Shown: positions 1-9,160 of the stretch, piece by piece
Layout: each line of letters starts with the position of its first letter
Position numbering within the stretch: position 1 is the stretch's first letter
Origin: Bacteroidia bacterium
GTDB taxonomy: Bacteria > Bacteroidota > Bacteroidia > 2-12-FULL-35-15
NCBI GenBank assembly: GCA_030654175.1
Contig: JAURXZ010000030.1
Span: 186,001-250,000, forward strand
Length of the DNA: 64,000 nt
Direction of reading: 5' to 3'
Position numbers and translations under genes: made by a program
Notes under the pieces: generated by a model
The model's database searches: none
What the model saw: only the letters and a program-made list of their open reading frames with translations
What the model was told of the DNA's origin: nothing

Positions 1-578
1 TTCATAAAAAAAATGAACACACACTCGCAGAAATTCTTTCACAAATAAAAACGGTTGTTCAACGATATATTATCGGATTATTTATTCAAATGGGAATTGT
101 TACTATATTAACAAGTGTAGGTCTGATGATATTGGGTGTTCAATATGCTGTATTGCTGGGAGTTATAACAGCCGTCCTAAATCTGGTGCCTTACATTGGT
201 ATTTTAGCTGCTGGTATTATTTCAATTTTAGCTACACTCGGTAATTCAACTGATATATCGCTTATGTTAGGAATTGTAATTCTTAATATGGTGGTTCAAC
301 TTATTGACAACAATATAGTAGCACCAAACATTGTAGGAAATAAGGTACGTATCAATGCACTGACAACAATGGTTGGTGTAATTATTGGTGGAGTATTATG
401 GGGAATCCCCGGAATGATCCTTTCTATCCCGGTAACAGCTATCATCAAAGTTATTTTTGATCATATTGAATCATTTAAACCCTATGGGTTTTTATTAGGA
501 AATGTTGCTCCTCCACCTTCAAAATTCACTTTTATTAAGAAAAAAAAAAACAATGATGATTCTTCAACTAAGCAATAA
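1..578 (+). CDS. AI-2E family transporter / UPF0118 permease, C-terminal part (5' end outside window)
   Basis: The reading frame is open from position 3 to the stop at 576-578, so only the last ~191 residues are present. The fragment has alternating hydrophobic segments with a NLVPYIG loop, a conserved DNNIVAPNIVG stretch and a GGVLWGIPGMILSIP segment. These are typical of the C-terminal half of AI-2E exporter-like permeases (PF01594), integral inner-membrane proteins whose substrates are mostly unknown. The tail after the last membrane segment is a short Lys/Asn-rich cytoplasmic end (KKKKNNDD). It lies 68 bp upstream of the lipid-transport operon on the same strand, but no functional link is visible. 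Family assignment is good; the substrate is not known. Confidence 0.85.
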   Translation, partial: HKKNEHTLAEILSQIKTVVQRYIIGLFIQMGIVTILTSVGLMILGVQYAVLLGVITAVLNLVPYIGILAAGIISILATLGNSTDISLMLGIVILNMVVQLIDNNIVAPNIVGNKVRINALTTMVGVIIGGVLWGIPGMILSIPVTAIIKVIFDHIESFKPYGFLLGNVAPPPSKFTFIKKKKNNDDSSTKQ

Positions 579-646
579 TTAAAGATTCAAAATAAGCAAT
601 GGGCATCGCTTTTCAAAGTATTTCAAAATTAATTCCATAGATCAGA

Positions 647-1474
647 ATGGTAGTCGATGAAAAAATAAAAAATAAAATTGTATCAGAAGAGATAACAGAA
701 TCTTCGGAAAATCCATATTTAAAAAAACTGAAAGACTTCTTTGAAGAAATCTCTTCGCTTACTTTGTTCGCTTTAAGATTTTTCAAAGAAGTTGTCAGGC
801 CTCCTTATGAATTTAAAGAATTTGTTAAGCAATCATATTTAATCGGATATAAATCATTTCCACTTGTTGCTATTACAGGTCTTATTATGGGTCTTGTTTT
901 AACAATACAATCCCGCCCAACACTTGCTCAATTTGGAGCCGAATCCTGGTTACCGGCAATGGTAGCCGTTTCTATCATCCGCGAAATTGGCCCTGTGATC
1001 ACAGCTTTAATTTTTGCAGGTAAGGTAGGATCAGGGATCGGAGCAGAATTAGCGTCCATGAAAGTAACCGAACAGATTGATGCAATGGAGGTTTCCGGAA
1101 CAAATCCTTTTAAATACTTAGTAGTTACAAGAATCCTTTCCGCAACAATTATGTTACCGGTATTAGTTGTAGCTGCCGATGCCATTTCATTATATGGTGC
1201 TTATATAGGAGTGAACCTGGAAGGTGACGTAAGTTTTCACCTCTTCTTTTTACAGGTTTTCGAAAAACTATCTTTTGCCGATGTTTTTCCTGCTATCATT
1301 AAAACATTCTTCTTTGGATTTATGATTGCACTGCTAAGCTGTTACAAAGGCTTTAATGCTAATAAGGGAACCGAAGGAGTTGGGCAAGCCGCCAATTCAG
1401 CTGTTGTTCTTGCATCCTTATCGATATTTATTATTGATATGATTGCCGTTCAATTAACCAATCTATTTATTTAA
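647..1474 (+). CDS. mlaE: MlaE-type ABC transporter permease
   Basis: 275 residues. This is the permease of an MCE/Mla-type ABC transporter that moves phospholipid between inner and outer membranes. A charged N-terminal stretch of ~50 residues precedes about five membrane segments. The MlaE signature is clear: a GLIMGLVLTIQ segment, REIGPVITALIFAGKVGSGIGAE (here split by description: REIGPVITAL then GKVGSGIGAE) and a MKVTEQIDAME cytoplasmic loop that contacts the ATPase. The ATG at 647 is the first start in frame, followed by an acidic N-terminus that is common in Bacteroidota homologues. The stop lies 6 bp before the ATPase gene, so the two are surely co-transcribed and translationally close. 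Confidence 0.92.
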   Translation: MVVDEKIKNKIVSEEITESSENPYLKKLKDFFEEISSLTLFALRFFKEVVRPPYEFKEFVKQSYLIGYKSFPLVAITGLIMGLVLTIQSRPTLAQFGAESWLPAMVAVSIIREIGPVITALIFAGKVGSGIGAELASMKVTEQIDAMEVSGTNPFKYLVVTRILSATIMLPVLVVAADAISLYGAYIGVNLEGDVSFHLFFLQVFEKLSFADVFPAIIKTFFFGFMIALLSCYKGFNANKGTEGVGQAANSAVVLASLSIFIIDMIAVQLTNLFI

Positions 1475-1480
1475 TTTAAA

Positions 1481-2209
1481 ATGGAAGCAGTAATAACAGA
1501 AATAGAACATTTAAAAAAATCTTTCGGCAACAACAATGTGCTGAAGGATATAAATTTAAAAATTGCAAAAGGTGAAAACCTTGTTGTGTTTGGCAAATCC
1601 GGAAGTGGTAAGTCTGTACTTATAAAATGCCTTGTTGGCCTTATTGAACCTGATGAAGGGAAGGTTATAGTACTCGGTAAAGATATATCCGAATTAAAGA
1701 ACGAAGAATTAAACATACTCAGAAAAAAAGTGGGCTTTTTGTTTCAAAGTGCAGCCCTATACGACTCAATGACTGTAAGAGAAAATCTTGAATTTCCACT
1801 TCGTGATTTAAAGTCAAAGCCAAAAGAAGAAATTGACGCCTTAGTTATAGAAGCTTTAAAAAATGTAGGATTGGAAGATGCAATCGATAAAATGCCATCT
1901 GAACTTTCAGGGGGAATGAGAAAGCGCGTGGGACTAGCCCGCACATTGATATTAAAACCTGAGATAATACTGTATGACGAACCAACTACGGGCCTAGACC
2001 CTATTACTTCCAAAGAGATTAGCAATTTGATCCTGGAGGTACAAAAAAAATACAATACAGCATCTATTATCATTACACATGATGTGGAATGTGCACGGAT
2101 TACAGCAAATCGAATTATTATACTTAAAGACGGAACATCTGCTGCCGAAGGAACTTTTGATGAATTATCGGAATCAACAGACGAATCTGTTCGCGCATTT
2201 TTTAAATAA
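1481..2209 (+). CDS. mlaF: MlaF-type ABC transporter ATP-binding protein
   Basis: 242 residues, the cytoplasmic ATPase of the Mla/MCE lipid transporter. Visible motifs are Walker A GKSGSGKS (residues 38-45), Q-loop FQ (88-89), signature LSGGM (142-146), Walker B IILYDE (162-167), D-loop GLDP and switch His200. The phrase LSGGMRKRVGLARTL is typical of MlaF rather than of other importers. It sits 6 bp after the permease gene and 71 bp before the MCE gene, the usual E-F-D order. No MlaB (STAS) gene is present, which is normal for Bacteroidota. Confidence 0.95.
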   Translation: MEAVITEIEHLKKSFGNNNVLKDINLKIAKGENLVVFGKSGSGKSVLIKCLVGLIEPDEGKVIVLGKDISELKNEELNILRKKVGFLFQSAALYDSMTVRENLEFPLRDLKSKPKEEIDALVIEALKNVGLEDAIDKMPSELSGGMRKRVGLARTLILKPEIILYDEPTTGLDPITSKEISNLILEVQKKYNTASIIITHDVECARITANRIIILKDGTSAAEGTFDELSESTDESVRAFFK

Positions 2210-2280
2210 ATATAAAAACAATATTCTACGTCAGTTCCGTCAAAGAACGAACACTGCCGATAGATTAAAAAAATAATATT

Positions 2281-2988
2281 ATGAAAAAATCAACAGGGAA
2301 TAAAATGAAACTTGGAATATTTGTTTCCATCAGTATTACACTATTTATCGTTGGGATATACTTTATTGGCGCACGACAACAGCTATTCAGCAGCACATTT
2401 CAAATAAGTGGTATATTCAGAGATATAAGCGGACTTCAGGTTGGAAATAACGTAAGGTTTTCAGGTATCAATATTGGAATCATTGAAAATATCGAACAAA
2501 TTACTGATTCAACTGTAAAAGTTGATATGGTTATTAATGAAGATACAAGAAAGTTTATTAAAAAAAATGCAAAAGCAATAATTGGTTCTGATGGATTGAT
2601 GGGAAACAAAATTATATTGATCATTCCGGGACCAGTGGGTAAAAAAGAACTGAATAATAACGATACTATTGAAACGGCTCAAGCGGTTAGTATGGATGAT
2701 ATATTAATAAAAATAAAAGTAACGGCCGACAATGCTGCCTCTATTACCAATGACCTTGCAATTATCATGCAAAGTATAAGTGAAGGGAAAGGGACAGTAG
2801 GTAAATTACTGATGGATAGTACCCTGGCTCACACTTTAGAGGGCGCCATTATCAACATTAAACAAGGTGCCGGAGGTTTCAAAAGCAATATGGATGCTGC
2901 AGGTAATAACGTACTTTTAAGAGGTTTTTTTAAGAAAAAAAACAAGGAAAAAGAGAAGGAAAAAGAAAAAGAAGCAGAAAAAAAATAG
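2281..2988 (+). CDS. mlaD: MlaD/MCE domain substrate-binding protein
   Basis: 235 residues. One N-terminal membrane anchor (about residues 10-28) is followed by a single MCE domain (about 37-120) with the typical FxDISGLQVGNNVRFSGI opening. The remainder is a helical periplasmic segment and a strongly charged tail of alternating Lys and Glu. The protein should form the periplasmic lipid-binding ring of the transporter encoded by the two upstream genes. It is shorter than many Bacteroidota MCE proteins, which often run past 300 residues, so the needle-like helical part is reduced. Start ATG at 2281 is unambiguous. A strong hairpin follows the stop codon immediately. Confidence 0.9.
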   Translation: MKKSTGNKMKLGIFVSISITLFIVGIYFIGARQQLFSSTFQISGIFRDISGLQVGNNVRFSGINIGIIENIEQITDSTVKVDMVINEDTRKFIKKNAKAIIGSDGLMGNKIILIIPGPVGKKELNNNDTIETAQAVSMDDILIKIKVTADNAASITNDLAIIMQSISEGKGTVGKLLMDSTLAHTLEGAIINIKQGAGGFKSNMDAAGNNVLLRGFFKKKNKEKEKEKEKEAEKK

Positions 2989-3047
2989 CACCTTGGTTAA
3001 CACAACAGCCTTCAGTAAAAGGCTTTGTAAGGTGCAGGCTATTTTTT
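2988..3047 (+). terminator. Nested-hairpin terminator after the mla operon
   Basis: An outer 7-bp stem (GCACCTT 2988-2994 with AAGGTGC 3029-3035) encloses an inner 6-bp hairpin (AGCCTT 3007-3012, loop of 6, AAGGCT 3019-3024), followed by a run of six T at 3042-3047. It begins on the last base of the mlaD stop codon. It probably ends the operon, although the T run is 6 bases beyond the outer stem. Confidence 0.6.
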
Positions 3048-3061
3048 GCCCGACACTATTG

Positions 3062-4342
3062 TTAAGGTTTTAATTTTTCTATTTTTTCCAAAAGATAAAC
3101 AATGCTCTGATAATTTTGGGGCTTAGCCCCAATTCGTTTAGCGGTTTCAAGGGCCTTAAGTGCCATTGAATTCGCTTCACTTTTTCTATTCAGCTCATAC
3201 AATACGTTTGCGTAAGTCTCGTAAACCAACCATCCTGGGTCATTTTCTGCCGCTGTCTTCATCATTTGTTCTGCTTTTTCCAGGGCAATTTTATCGTCCA
3301 TGTTTTCGTAAATAACTTTTGACACCTTTTCTTTATCTTCTGAAGAATGAATATATTTATCTCCGGATTCCATCACTAAACGCAAATATTCCGGCCAGTT
3401 CTGAGGGCCCCTTGCACGTTCCAAACAAAGCCAAAACAAAGCAGGCTCAGCTTCCGGTGAGTTTAGTTTTTTTACTTCATTAATATAGGCTGTTTCATTC
3501 GCTTCAGTGAGAGCTTTATTACCCAAAAACAGGCTTCTGCCTGTTAAAAAAACATTTTTAATTTTAGCATCAACAGAATCTTCTGTATATAATTTTTTAA
3601 ACGTTTCGGCATTTTTTAACAAATAAGAAAACTCTCTGCTACTGTAATCATAAGTATAATCGTGTATAACACCCCAATTTACCCTATTAACTAACATCTC
3701 CTCTGTTTGGAAAGCAAAGTATTCTTTTAATAAATTACTTCTCTTTGTAAAGCTTTCTATATCTTGTGCAATCGGCATAAAATTAACAAGAGGAAAACAA
3801 CTTCCTTTGTCCAGCAGACGTAAATAATTTAATATGAACTCCGGGTCCGATTTCTTTTTCGGATATTCTTCTTCGAAATACAAAAGTCTTTCCTTGGGAT
3901 TGGAAGCCGATTCTGCCAATTTTAAAAAATCTTCCTGGTTCATCCCTCCTACCCTTCTATGTACTATTTTCCCATCACCATCCATAAACAAAAAATTAGG
4001 GAAACAGTTTATCCCATAGATCTCAGAGATGCCATAGCCTTCTGTTCCGCTATAATCGTATGAACCGTTAATAAAGTTGGGATTATAATAATCAGCAACA
4101 CCATCATCCGTAAACACATCCTTTTCCATACTCTTACAAGGAATGCAACTTGTCAAATAAATATTAATAAAAATTAATTTATTTTCTTTTTTAGCCTTTG
4201 CCTTAAGCTCTTCAAAAGATAATTTCTCGAAATGGATCTCGTTTGTTTTAACACCCTTGAATGATGATGAAATTTCCTTGGTTTGTGCAAAACAATAAGT
4301 GGTCAAAAACATCATACATACAATAAAATTATTTGAGCCCAT
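3062..4342 (-). CDS. Secreted thioredoxin-like protein with C-terminal helical (TPR-like) region
   Basis: 426 residues. An N-terminal signal peptide ends near CFA-Q (about residue 19). A thioredoxin fold follows (about 38-150) with a CIPC active site (C66-C69) inside LIFINIYLTSCIPC and the cis-proline segment CFPNFLF (P115). The rest (about 155-426) is helical and ends in a tetratricopeptide-like stretch with AxxxLYELNRKSEA. It is most likely a periplasmic thiol-disulfide oxidoreductase of the DUF255/Thioredoxin_7 kind, fused to a protein-protein interaction scaffold. The redox partner is not evident from neighbours. It converges on the mla operon with 73 bp between. Confidence 0.75.
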   Translation of the reverse strand: MGSNNFIVCMMFLTTYCFAQTKEISSSFKGVKTNEIHFEKLSFEELKAKAKKENKLIFINIYLTSCIPCKSMEKDVFTDDGVADYYNPNFINGSYDYSGTEGYGISEIYGINCFPNFLFMDGDGKIVHRRVGGMNQEDFLKLAESASNPKERLLYFEEEYPKKKSDPEFILNYLRLLDKGSCFPLVNFMPIAQDIESFTKRSNLLKEYFAFQTEEMLVNRVNWGVIHDYTYDYSSREFSYLLKNAETFKKLYTEDSVDAKIKNVFLTGRSLFLGNKALTEANETAYINEVKKLNSPEAEPALFWLCLERARGPQNWPEYLRLVMESGDKYIHSSEDKEKVSKVIYENMDDKIALEKAEQMMKTAAENDPGWLVYETYANVLYELNRKSEANSMALKALETAKRIGAKPQNYQSIVYLLEKIEKLKP

Positions 4343-4448
4343 AGGTAGATGATTTTAGGTTATAAAAACAGTTTTATTTAAAATTTGTTTGTTACTAACA
4401 TTAGCTTTTACTGTTGCAAAGCATCTTTAACAAAGGGTGAAGATACAT

Positions 4449-6572
4449 TTAAACTCTAATACCTATTAAGCAAACATCATCAACTTGCTCCATATTCCCT
4501 TTCCAATTATCAAAAACAATACTTAATTTTTGTTTTTGTTCCTGCATAGGTAGCATTGAAATGATCATTAAATATTCTTTTAATTGCTTGGACATAAACT
4601 TTTTGCCTTGCGGACCACCAAATTGATCGGGAAAGCCATCGGTTAAGGTATATACTACATCATTTTTCTGTAATTGAAATTCATGTTGAGTAAATGGTGT
4701 TTGATCTCTATCATGTTTACCAACAGGCATCTTATCAGGTTTTAGCTCAATAAATTCATTTCCACGAATTACCCAAATTGGGTTATTCGCAGCTGCATAA
4801 GTGAATTTTTGCCTTGCAAAATCATAGCAGATTACACTTACATCCATACCATCTTTGCCACCATCCCGGCTGCCATCCTTTTTCAGACGTTCGATAATAG
4901 TTTTGCGTGTTTGTCCGAGTATTTCCGATGGATCAGACAAACCTTGTTCAATGGCTTTTTCGAGCGAAGAAATATTTAAAATACTCATGATTGCTCCAGG
5001 TACACCATGTCCTGTGCTATCAGCAGTTACCAAGAGAAAATTGCCATTGTCTAATTTGCTTGCCCAATAAAAATCACCGCTTACAACATCTTTGGGTTGA
5101 AATAAAACAAAATGTTCATTTAAATTTTCACTTAGCAATTCTTTTGAAGCCAAAAAACTACGCTGTATACGCTCAGCATAATTTATGCTATCAGTTATTT
5201 CTTTGTGTTTTTCTTCAACCAATACTTTTTGTTTTTCTACTTCTGCTTTTTGTTGTGTAATAATAATATTTGCTTTTTGTTTTTGTCTGTATCCTCTTAA
5301 AATAAAGAGTGCGAGCAATGCAACCAAAAACAACCCAAGACTTACTGAATATTTAATAATTTTTTGTCTTTGTTTTTCCTCTGCTGCGGCTGCATCTTTT
5401 TTATCCTGCTCGGCTTTGGTCGCAAGTTCCTTTTTATCAAATTCATACTTCATTTCTTTGCGAACCAATTGCTTTTTATTTTCCTGACTGAAAATTGTAT
5501 CCTTCAGTGCTATTGCTTTTTTGTAATGGATAAGCGCCTCTTTAAGCCGTCCGGTGGTATCATAAAGTTGAGAAAGATTTTCTTCTGTTTGCCATAAATG
5601 ATCCAAAGCACCAATGTTCTCATTTATAGCAATGGCTTTTTTAAGGTATTGTTCTGATTCTTTAAATTTTCCGGTTTTACTATAAAGCGAACCAATGTTA
5701 GCGAGAAAACTGGCGATTCCGCTTTTATCCCCGAGATCTTCTGCAATCTTCAATGCCCTGAAATAATATACTATTGCCTGGTGATGATCACCTTGCTGAA
5801 GATTGACATTTCCAATATTGCCGAGAGTGTTTGCTTGCACGGGTTTATCTCCAAGTTCTTCTACCATCTTCAATGCTTTGAAATAATAGTCCAGGGATTT
5901 AGGGTAATCCTTTTGGTCATAATAGACAGCTCCTACGTTGCCGAGCGTGCTTGCCTGCAATTGTTTATATCCAAAATCTTCTGTAATCTTCAGCGCCCTG
6001 AAATAATAGTCAAGGGCTTTGTGGAAATCTTCTTTTTCTAAATAATAAATATTTCCGATGTTGCTGAGATTAGTTGCAATGGCATTTTTATTCTCCAATT
6101 CTTCAGCCATCCTTAATGCTTTGAAATAATAATCAAAGGCTTTTGGGTAATCGGCTTGACCTAAATATACACCTCCAATACTCCCTAATGCCATTGCGAT
6201 ACCACTTTTATTTTTTAACTCTTCGTATATCTTTAACGCCTTCAACCAATAGTCTAATGTTTTTGAATAATCGCCTTTATACCAATAAACAATTCCGATA
6301 TTGTTGAAAGAACTAGCAATTCCCTTTTTAAAATTTAGTTCTTGTGCTAACTGCAAGGCGTAGTTACCATAATATATAGCAGTATCGTAAAGACCTATCG
6401 CTGTATATTGCGAGCATAATCTGTTTGAATGGATTACTTTTAAAGTATCAGCTTTATCCTTTTTAAGGAGGGTTAGAAGAGAATCAATATTTTTATTTTG
6501 GGCAAGTAAAGTTAAATGACAAAAGAAAAAAGCCATTCCTAAAAGAAGATATTTTATTGTTCTTGTCACCAT
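4449..6572 (-). CDS. TPR-repeat, membrane-anchored SpoIIE-type (PPM) serine phosphatase
   Basis: 707 residues. A signal/anchor at the N-terminus is followed by about eight 40-residue tetratricopeptide repeats (roughly 35-370) with the recurrent pattern YFKALKIAEELGDKSGIA and NIGxVY. A transmembrane segment lies at about 407-426, then a coiled coil of ~50 residues with the RIQRS motif, then a SpoIIE/PP2C-like domain (about 485-707). Metal-binding acidic residues appear in VSGDFYW, TADSTGHGVPGA, TDGFPDQFGG and QVDDV. The layout suggests periplasmic TPR sensing coupled to a cytoplasmic phosphatase that acts on anti-sigma antagonists or similar targets, a very common Bacteroidota architecture. 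No partner kinase is adjacent. Length and all catalytic motifs look intact. Confidence 0.88.
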   Translation of the reverse strand: MVTRTIKYLLLGMAFFFCHLTLLAQNKNIDSLLTLLKKDKADTLKVIHSNRLCSQYTAIGLYDTAIYYGNYALQLAQELNFKKGIASSFNNIGIVYWYKGDYSKTLDYWLKALKIYEELKNKSGIAMALGSIGGVYLGQADYPKAFDYYFKALRMAEELENKNAIATNLSNIGNIYYLEKEDFHKALDYYFRALKITEDFGYKQLQASTLGNVGAVYYDQKDYPKSLDYYFKALKMVEELGDKPVQANTLGNIGNVNLQQGDHHQAIVYYFRALKIAEDLGDKSGIASFLANIGSLYSKTGKFKESEQYLKKAIAINENIGALDHLWQTEENLSQLYDTTGRLKEALIHYKKAIALKDTIFSQENKKQLVRKEMKYEFDKKELATKAEQDKKDAAAAEEKQRQKIIKYSVSLGLFLVALLALFILRGYRQKQKANIIITQQKAEVEKQKVLVEEKHKEITDSINYAERIQRSFLASKELLSENLNEHFVLFQPKDVVSGDFYWASKLDNGNFLLVTADSTGHGVPGAIMSILNISSLEKAIEQGLSDPSEILGQTRKTIIERLKKDGSRDGGKDGMDVSVICYDFARQKFTYAAANNPIWVIRGNEFIELKPDKMPVGKHDRDQTPFTQHEFQLQKNDVVYTLTDGFPDQFGGPQGKKFMSKQLKEYLMIISMLPMQEQKQKLSIVFDNWKGNMEQVDDVCLIGIRV

Positions 6573-6669
6573 AGAAGTCGCAGAGTTTAAAAATACAACA
6601 GTTTAAAGATCTTATATAATAAATTCAAAATTCAGTCTGCCATCACTTTGGATTATCAATAGGCTAAAC

Positions 6670-6708
6670 AAAAAAAACCGTAAGCGGCTAAAAACTAGCT
6701 ATTTACGG
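6670..6708 (-). terminator. Terminator downstream of tRNA-Ser
   Basis: On the minus strand CCGTAA (6708-6703) pairs with TTACGG (6683-6678), followed by a run of eight T (complement of the A run 6670-6677). It lies 18 bases beyond the tRNA 3' end, as expected for a monocistronic tRNA unit. A shorter T run on the other side (6711-6716) means it might also work on the plus strand. Confidence 0.7.
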
Positions 6709-6725
6709 TCTTTTTTACTTTAAAG

Positions 6726-6812
6726 CGGAGAGAGAGGGATTCGAACCCTCGGTACCGTTTCCAGTACGACAGTTTAGCAAACTGTTCCTTTCGGCCACTC
6801 AGGCATCTCTCC
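6726..6812 (-). tRNA. tRNA-Ser (anticodon GCT)
   Basis: Read on the minus strand: the 7-bp acceptor stem is GGAGAGA (6812-6806) with TCTCTCC (6733-6727), discriminator G at 6726. The D arm is CCTGAGTGGCCGAAAGG, the anticodon stem-loop is ACAGT-TTGCTAA-ACTGT with anticodon GCT, there is a long class II variable arm (GTACTGGAAACGGTAC), and the T arm is GAGGG-TTCGAAT-CCCTC. The long variable arm and GCT anticodon make this the serine tRNA for AGC/AGU codons. No CCA is encoded. Length 87. Confidence 0.97.
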
Positions 6813-6831
6813 TATTACTTTTTAAGGAATG

Positions 6832-6861
6832 CGAAGGTAGAAAAAAAAATCCTATTGCAAA
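6832..6861 (-). promoter_or_regulatory. Bacteroidota-type promoter of tRNA-Ser
   Basis: On the minus strand a -33 TTTG (6861-6858) is separated by 18 bases from a -7 element TACCTTCG (6839-6832), one mismatch from TAnnTTTG. The tRNA begins about 20 bases downstream. Confidence 0.6.
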
Positions 6862-6923
6862 ACAAAAAACGGAAAAAAGACATATTACCATTATACCGAT
6901 TTTGTTGGTTTTATCGCTTTTAA

Positions 6924-6955
6924 ATTGTAATAATTGGGCCGGAATATTATATTTG
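6924..6955 (+). promoter_or_regulatory. Bacteroidota-type promoter of mpl
   Basis: ATTG (6924-6927), 20 bases, then a perfect -7 element TATATTTG (6948-6955). The ATG of mpl is at 7001, giving a leader of about 38 bases. Confidence 0.65.
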
Positions 6956-7000
6956 TTCTGATTCTATTCAATTTCCTGTCCAAATTAAATTTATTACCAA

Positions 7001-8368
7001 ATGAACGTACATCTAATAGCTATAGGCGGCAGTGCAATGCACAATATGGCCATTGCTATGCATAAAAAGGGTTTTATTGTTACGGGGTCCGATGATGAGA
7101 TACTTGAACCTTCAAAAAGCCGGTTGGCAAAACTAAATTTATTACCTGCCCGGGAAGGCTGGGATGTAAATAAGATCCACAAAGGATTAGATGCCGTTAT
7201 ACTCGGAATGCACGCCCGCATTGATAATCCCGAACTATTAAAAGCACAGGAATTAGGGTTGAAAATATATTCATACCCCGAATATATTTATGAGCAAACC
7301 AAAGATAAGATCCGCGTTGTTATTGGCGGAAGCCATGGTAAAACTACCATTACCGCCATGATCCTGCATGTTCTTAATTATCATAAAATAGATTGCGATT
7401 ATCTGGTTGGTGCCCAATTAGAAGGATTTGATACCATGGTAAAGCTTACCAAAGAAGCCAAAATTGCTGTAATTGAAGGCGATGAGTATTTGTCCTCTCC
7501 TATCGACCGCAGACCTAAATTTCATTTATATAAACCCAATATTGCTATTTTAAGTGGTATTGCCTGGGATCACATCAATGTATTCCCTACATACGCCAAT
7601 TATGTGGACCAATTCAATATTTTTGTTGACCTCATAGAACCAAACGGAAGCATCGTTTATTGCGAATTGGATAAAGAAGTGAAAGCTGTATGTGAAAAAG
7701 TTCGTTCAGATATTAAAAAATTCCCATACGCCATTCCCGAACACAAAATTGAAAATGGGATCACTGTTTTAACAAACTGCAAATTTGCCGATGGAAACTG
7801 CGAACTCCAGATCTTCGGAGAACACAATTTAATGAATTTGAATGGCGCCCGTTTGGTGTGCAATCAGATTGGAGTAAGTGATGAGCAATTTTATGAGGCC
7901 ATTCGATCATTTACAGGGGCTGCCAAACGTTTGGAAGTAATAAAAAAGAATGCTGCAACAGCAATGTATAAAGACTTTGCGCATTCTCCATCAAAATTAA
8001 AAGCAACAACTCAGGCTGTAAAAAAACAATTCCCCAACCGTAAACTTATTGCCTGTATGGAGTTGCACACCTTCAGTAGTTTGAATGAAGATTTTTTAAA
8101 AGAGTATAAAGATTCAATGGAATTGGCGGATGAAGCCTTTGTTTATTTTAATCCACATACTATTGAGCATAAAAAATTAAAACCAATTACTGAAGATCAG
8201 GTAAAACAGGCCTTTGGTGGTAACAATATAAAGGTGTACACCGATTCAAAAATATTGTTGAGTGATCTGTTGAAAATGAATTTTTCAACCAAAAATTTAT
8301 TAATGATGAGTTCAGGAAACTTTGATGGTATTGATTTTAAAGACTTAGGGGAGAAAGTTGTTCTTTAA
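7001..8368 (+). CDS. mpl: Mpl-type murein peptide ligase (UDP-MurNAc : L-Ala-gamma-D-Glu-mDAP ligase)
   Basis: 455 residues, cytoplasmic Mur ligase family. It attaches recycled tripeptide to UDP-MurNAc. The three Mur domains are visible: an N-terminal nucleotide-binding domain with AIGGSAMHNMA (residues 7-17), a central ATPase domain with P-loop GGSHGKTT (109-116) and the EGDEY segment (159-163), and a C-terminal domain with the DFAHSPSKLKAT motif. The loop GMHARIDNPEL replaces the MurC version (SSAV...NPE) and points to Mpl rather than MurC. Genes for de novo synthesis (murC etc.) are not in the window. Bacteroidota annotations often call this gene peptidoglycan synthetase. Start ATG at 7001, behind a well-formed promoter. 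Confidence 0.88.
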   Translation: MNVHLIAIGGSAMHNMAIAMHKKGFIVTGSDDEILEPSKSRLAKLNLLPAREGWDVNKIHKGLDAVILGMHARIDNPELLKAQELGLKIYSYPEYIYEQTKDKIRVVIGGSHGKTTITAMILHVLNYHKIDCDYLVGAQLEGFDTMVKLTKEAKIAVIEGDEYLSSPIDRRPKFHLYKPNIAILSGIAWDHINVFPTYANYVDQFNIFVDLIEPNGSIVYCELDKEVKAVCEKVRSDIKKFPYAIPEHKIENGITVLTNCKFADGNCELQIFGEHNLMNLNGARLVCNQIGVSDEQFYEAIRSFTGAAKRLEVIKKNAATAMYKDFAHSPSKLKATTQAVKKQFPNRKLIACMELHTFSSLNEDFLKEYKDSMELADEAFVYFNPHTIEHKKLKPITEDQVKQAFGGNNIKVYTDSKILLSDLLKMNFSTKNLLMMSSGNFDGIDFKDLGEKVVL

Positions 8369-8401
8369 AAAAATGTAAATTTTAAATTGGGCGGATTTAT
8401 T

Positions 8402-8409
8402 TATCTTTG
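8402..8409 (+). promoter_or_regulatory. -7 promoter element (TATCTTTG) of the LRR gene
   Basis: A perfect TAnnTTTG match 29 bases upstream of the ATG at 8439. No TTTG sits at the normal -33 spacing, so the call rests on the -7 box and position alone. Confidence 0.45.
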
Positions 8410-8438
8410 GTTTAATACTTTTTTAAAACAAATTGATC

Positions 8439-9140
8439 ATGAAAAAAATATTTTCATCTCTATCTATTCTTTTTTTAGCAATTAGCATTAGCTACGGACA
8501 AAAAGATAAAACATACTATTCCCTCGCTGAAGCACTAAAAACGCCACTAAAGGTGTATAGTCTTAATTTAAACCACAGTCAATTAACTACCCTTCCTGAA
8601 ACGATCAGTAAATTCACTAATCTTACAAAGTTGTCGTTAAGTAACAACGAATTAATGACCCTTCCGGAAAGCATTACTCAACTTACCCAACTTACAAGAC
8701 TGGAATTGGACCACAACAAATTAACAACACTCCCCGAAAGCTTTGGTAAACTTGTTAATCTGGAACATCTTTCTTTATATTTCAACAAGTTGACGGCACT
8801 TCCCATGAGTATGGTTAAACTTACCAAACTTCAATATCTTTCTTTAGCAAATAACAAATTTACCACGCTCCCCGAAAGTTTAGGTAAACTCAGAAAGCTT
8901 ACTACGATTGACTTGAAGAACAATCAACTGACCGTTTTACCTGAAATTGTTGCTCAACTTAGTAATCTAACAGAACTAAATTTAAATCATAACAAATTAA
9001 CCGCGCTTCCAAAAAGTATTACCCGATTGAGGAAGCTGTTAAAGCTGGATGTGGCTGAAAATAAAAATTTAGTTCTAACACCGGAACAAGAGAAGTTTCT
9101 AAAGAAAGTAGCTGCTAATGCAGCCGCGCTTTCTGAATAA
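8439..9140 (+). CDS. Secreted leucine-rich repeat protein
   Basis: 233 residues from the ATG at 8439 (an in-frame TTG lies 6 bp upstream but would only add two residues before the signal peptide). A signal peptide MKKIFSSLSILFLAISISYG is followed by about seven 23-residue leucine-rich repeats with the consensus LxxLxLxxNxLTTLPESIxxL, roughly residues 40-215, and a short helical cap. The repeats are of the LPxxI class seen in plant intracellular Ras-group and bacterial LRR proteins. This is a binding scaffold with no catalytic domain. The ligand is unknown. It is alone behind its own likely promoter and converges on a DUF4199 gene. Confidence 0.85.
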   Translation: MKKIFSSLSILFLAISISYGQKDKTYYSLAEALKTPLKVYSLNLNHSQLTTLPETISKFTNLTKLSLSNNELMTLPESITQLTQLTRLELDHNKLTTLPESFGKLVNLEHLSLYFNKLTALPMSMVKLTKLQYLSLANNKFTTLPESLGKLRKLTTIDLKNNQLTVLPEIVAQLSNLTELNLNHNKLTALPKSITRLRKLLKLDVAENKNLVLTPEQEKFLKKVAANAAALSE

Positions 9141-9160
9141 GAAAATCAAAATCTGAGGAT

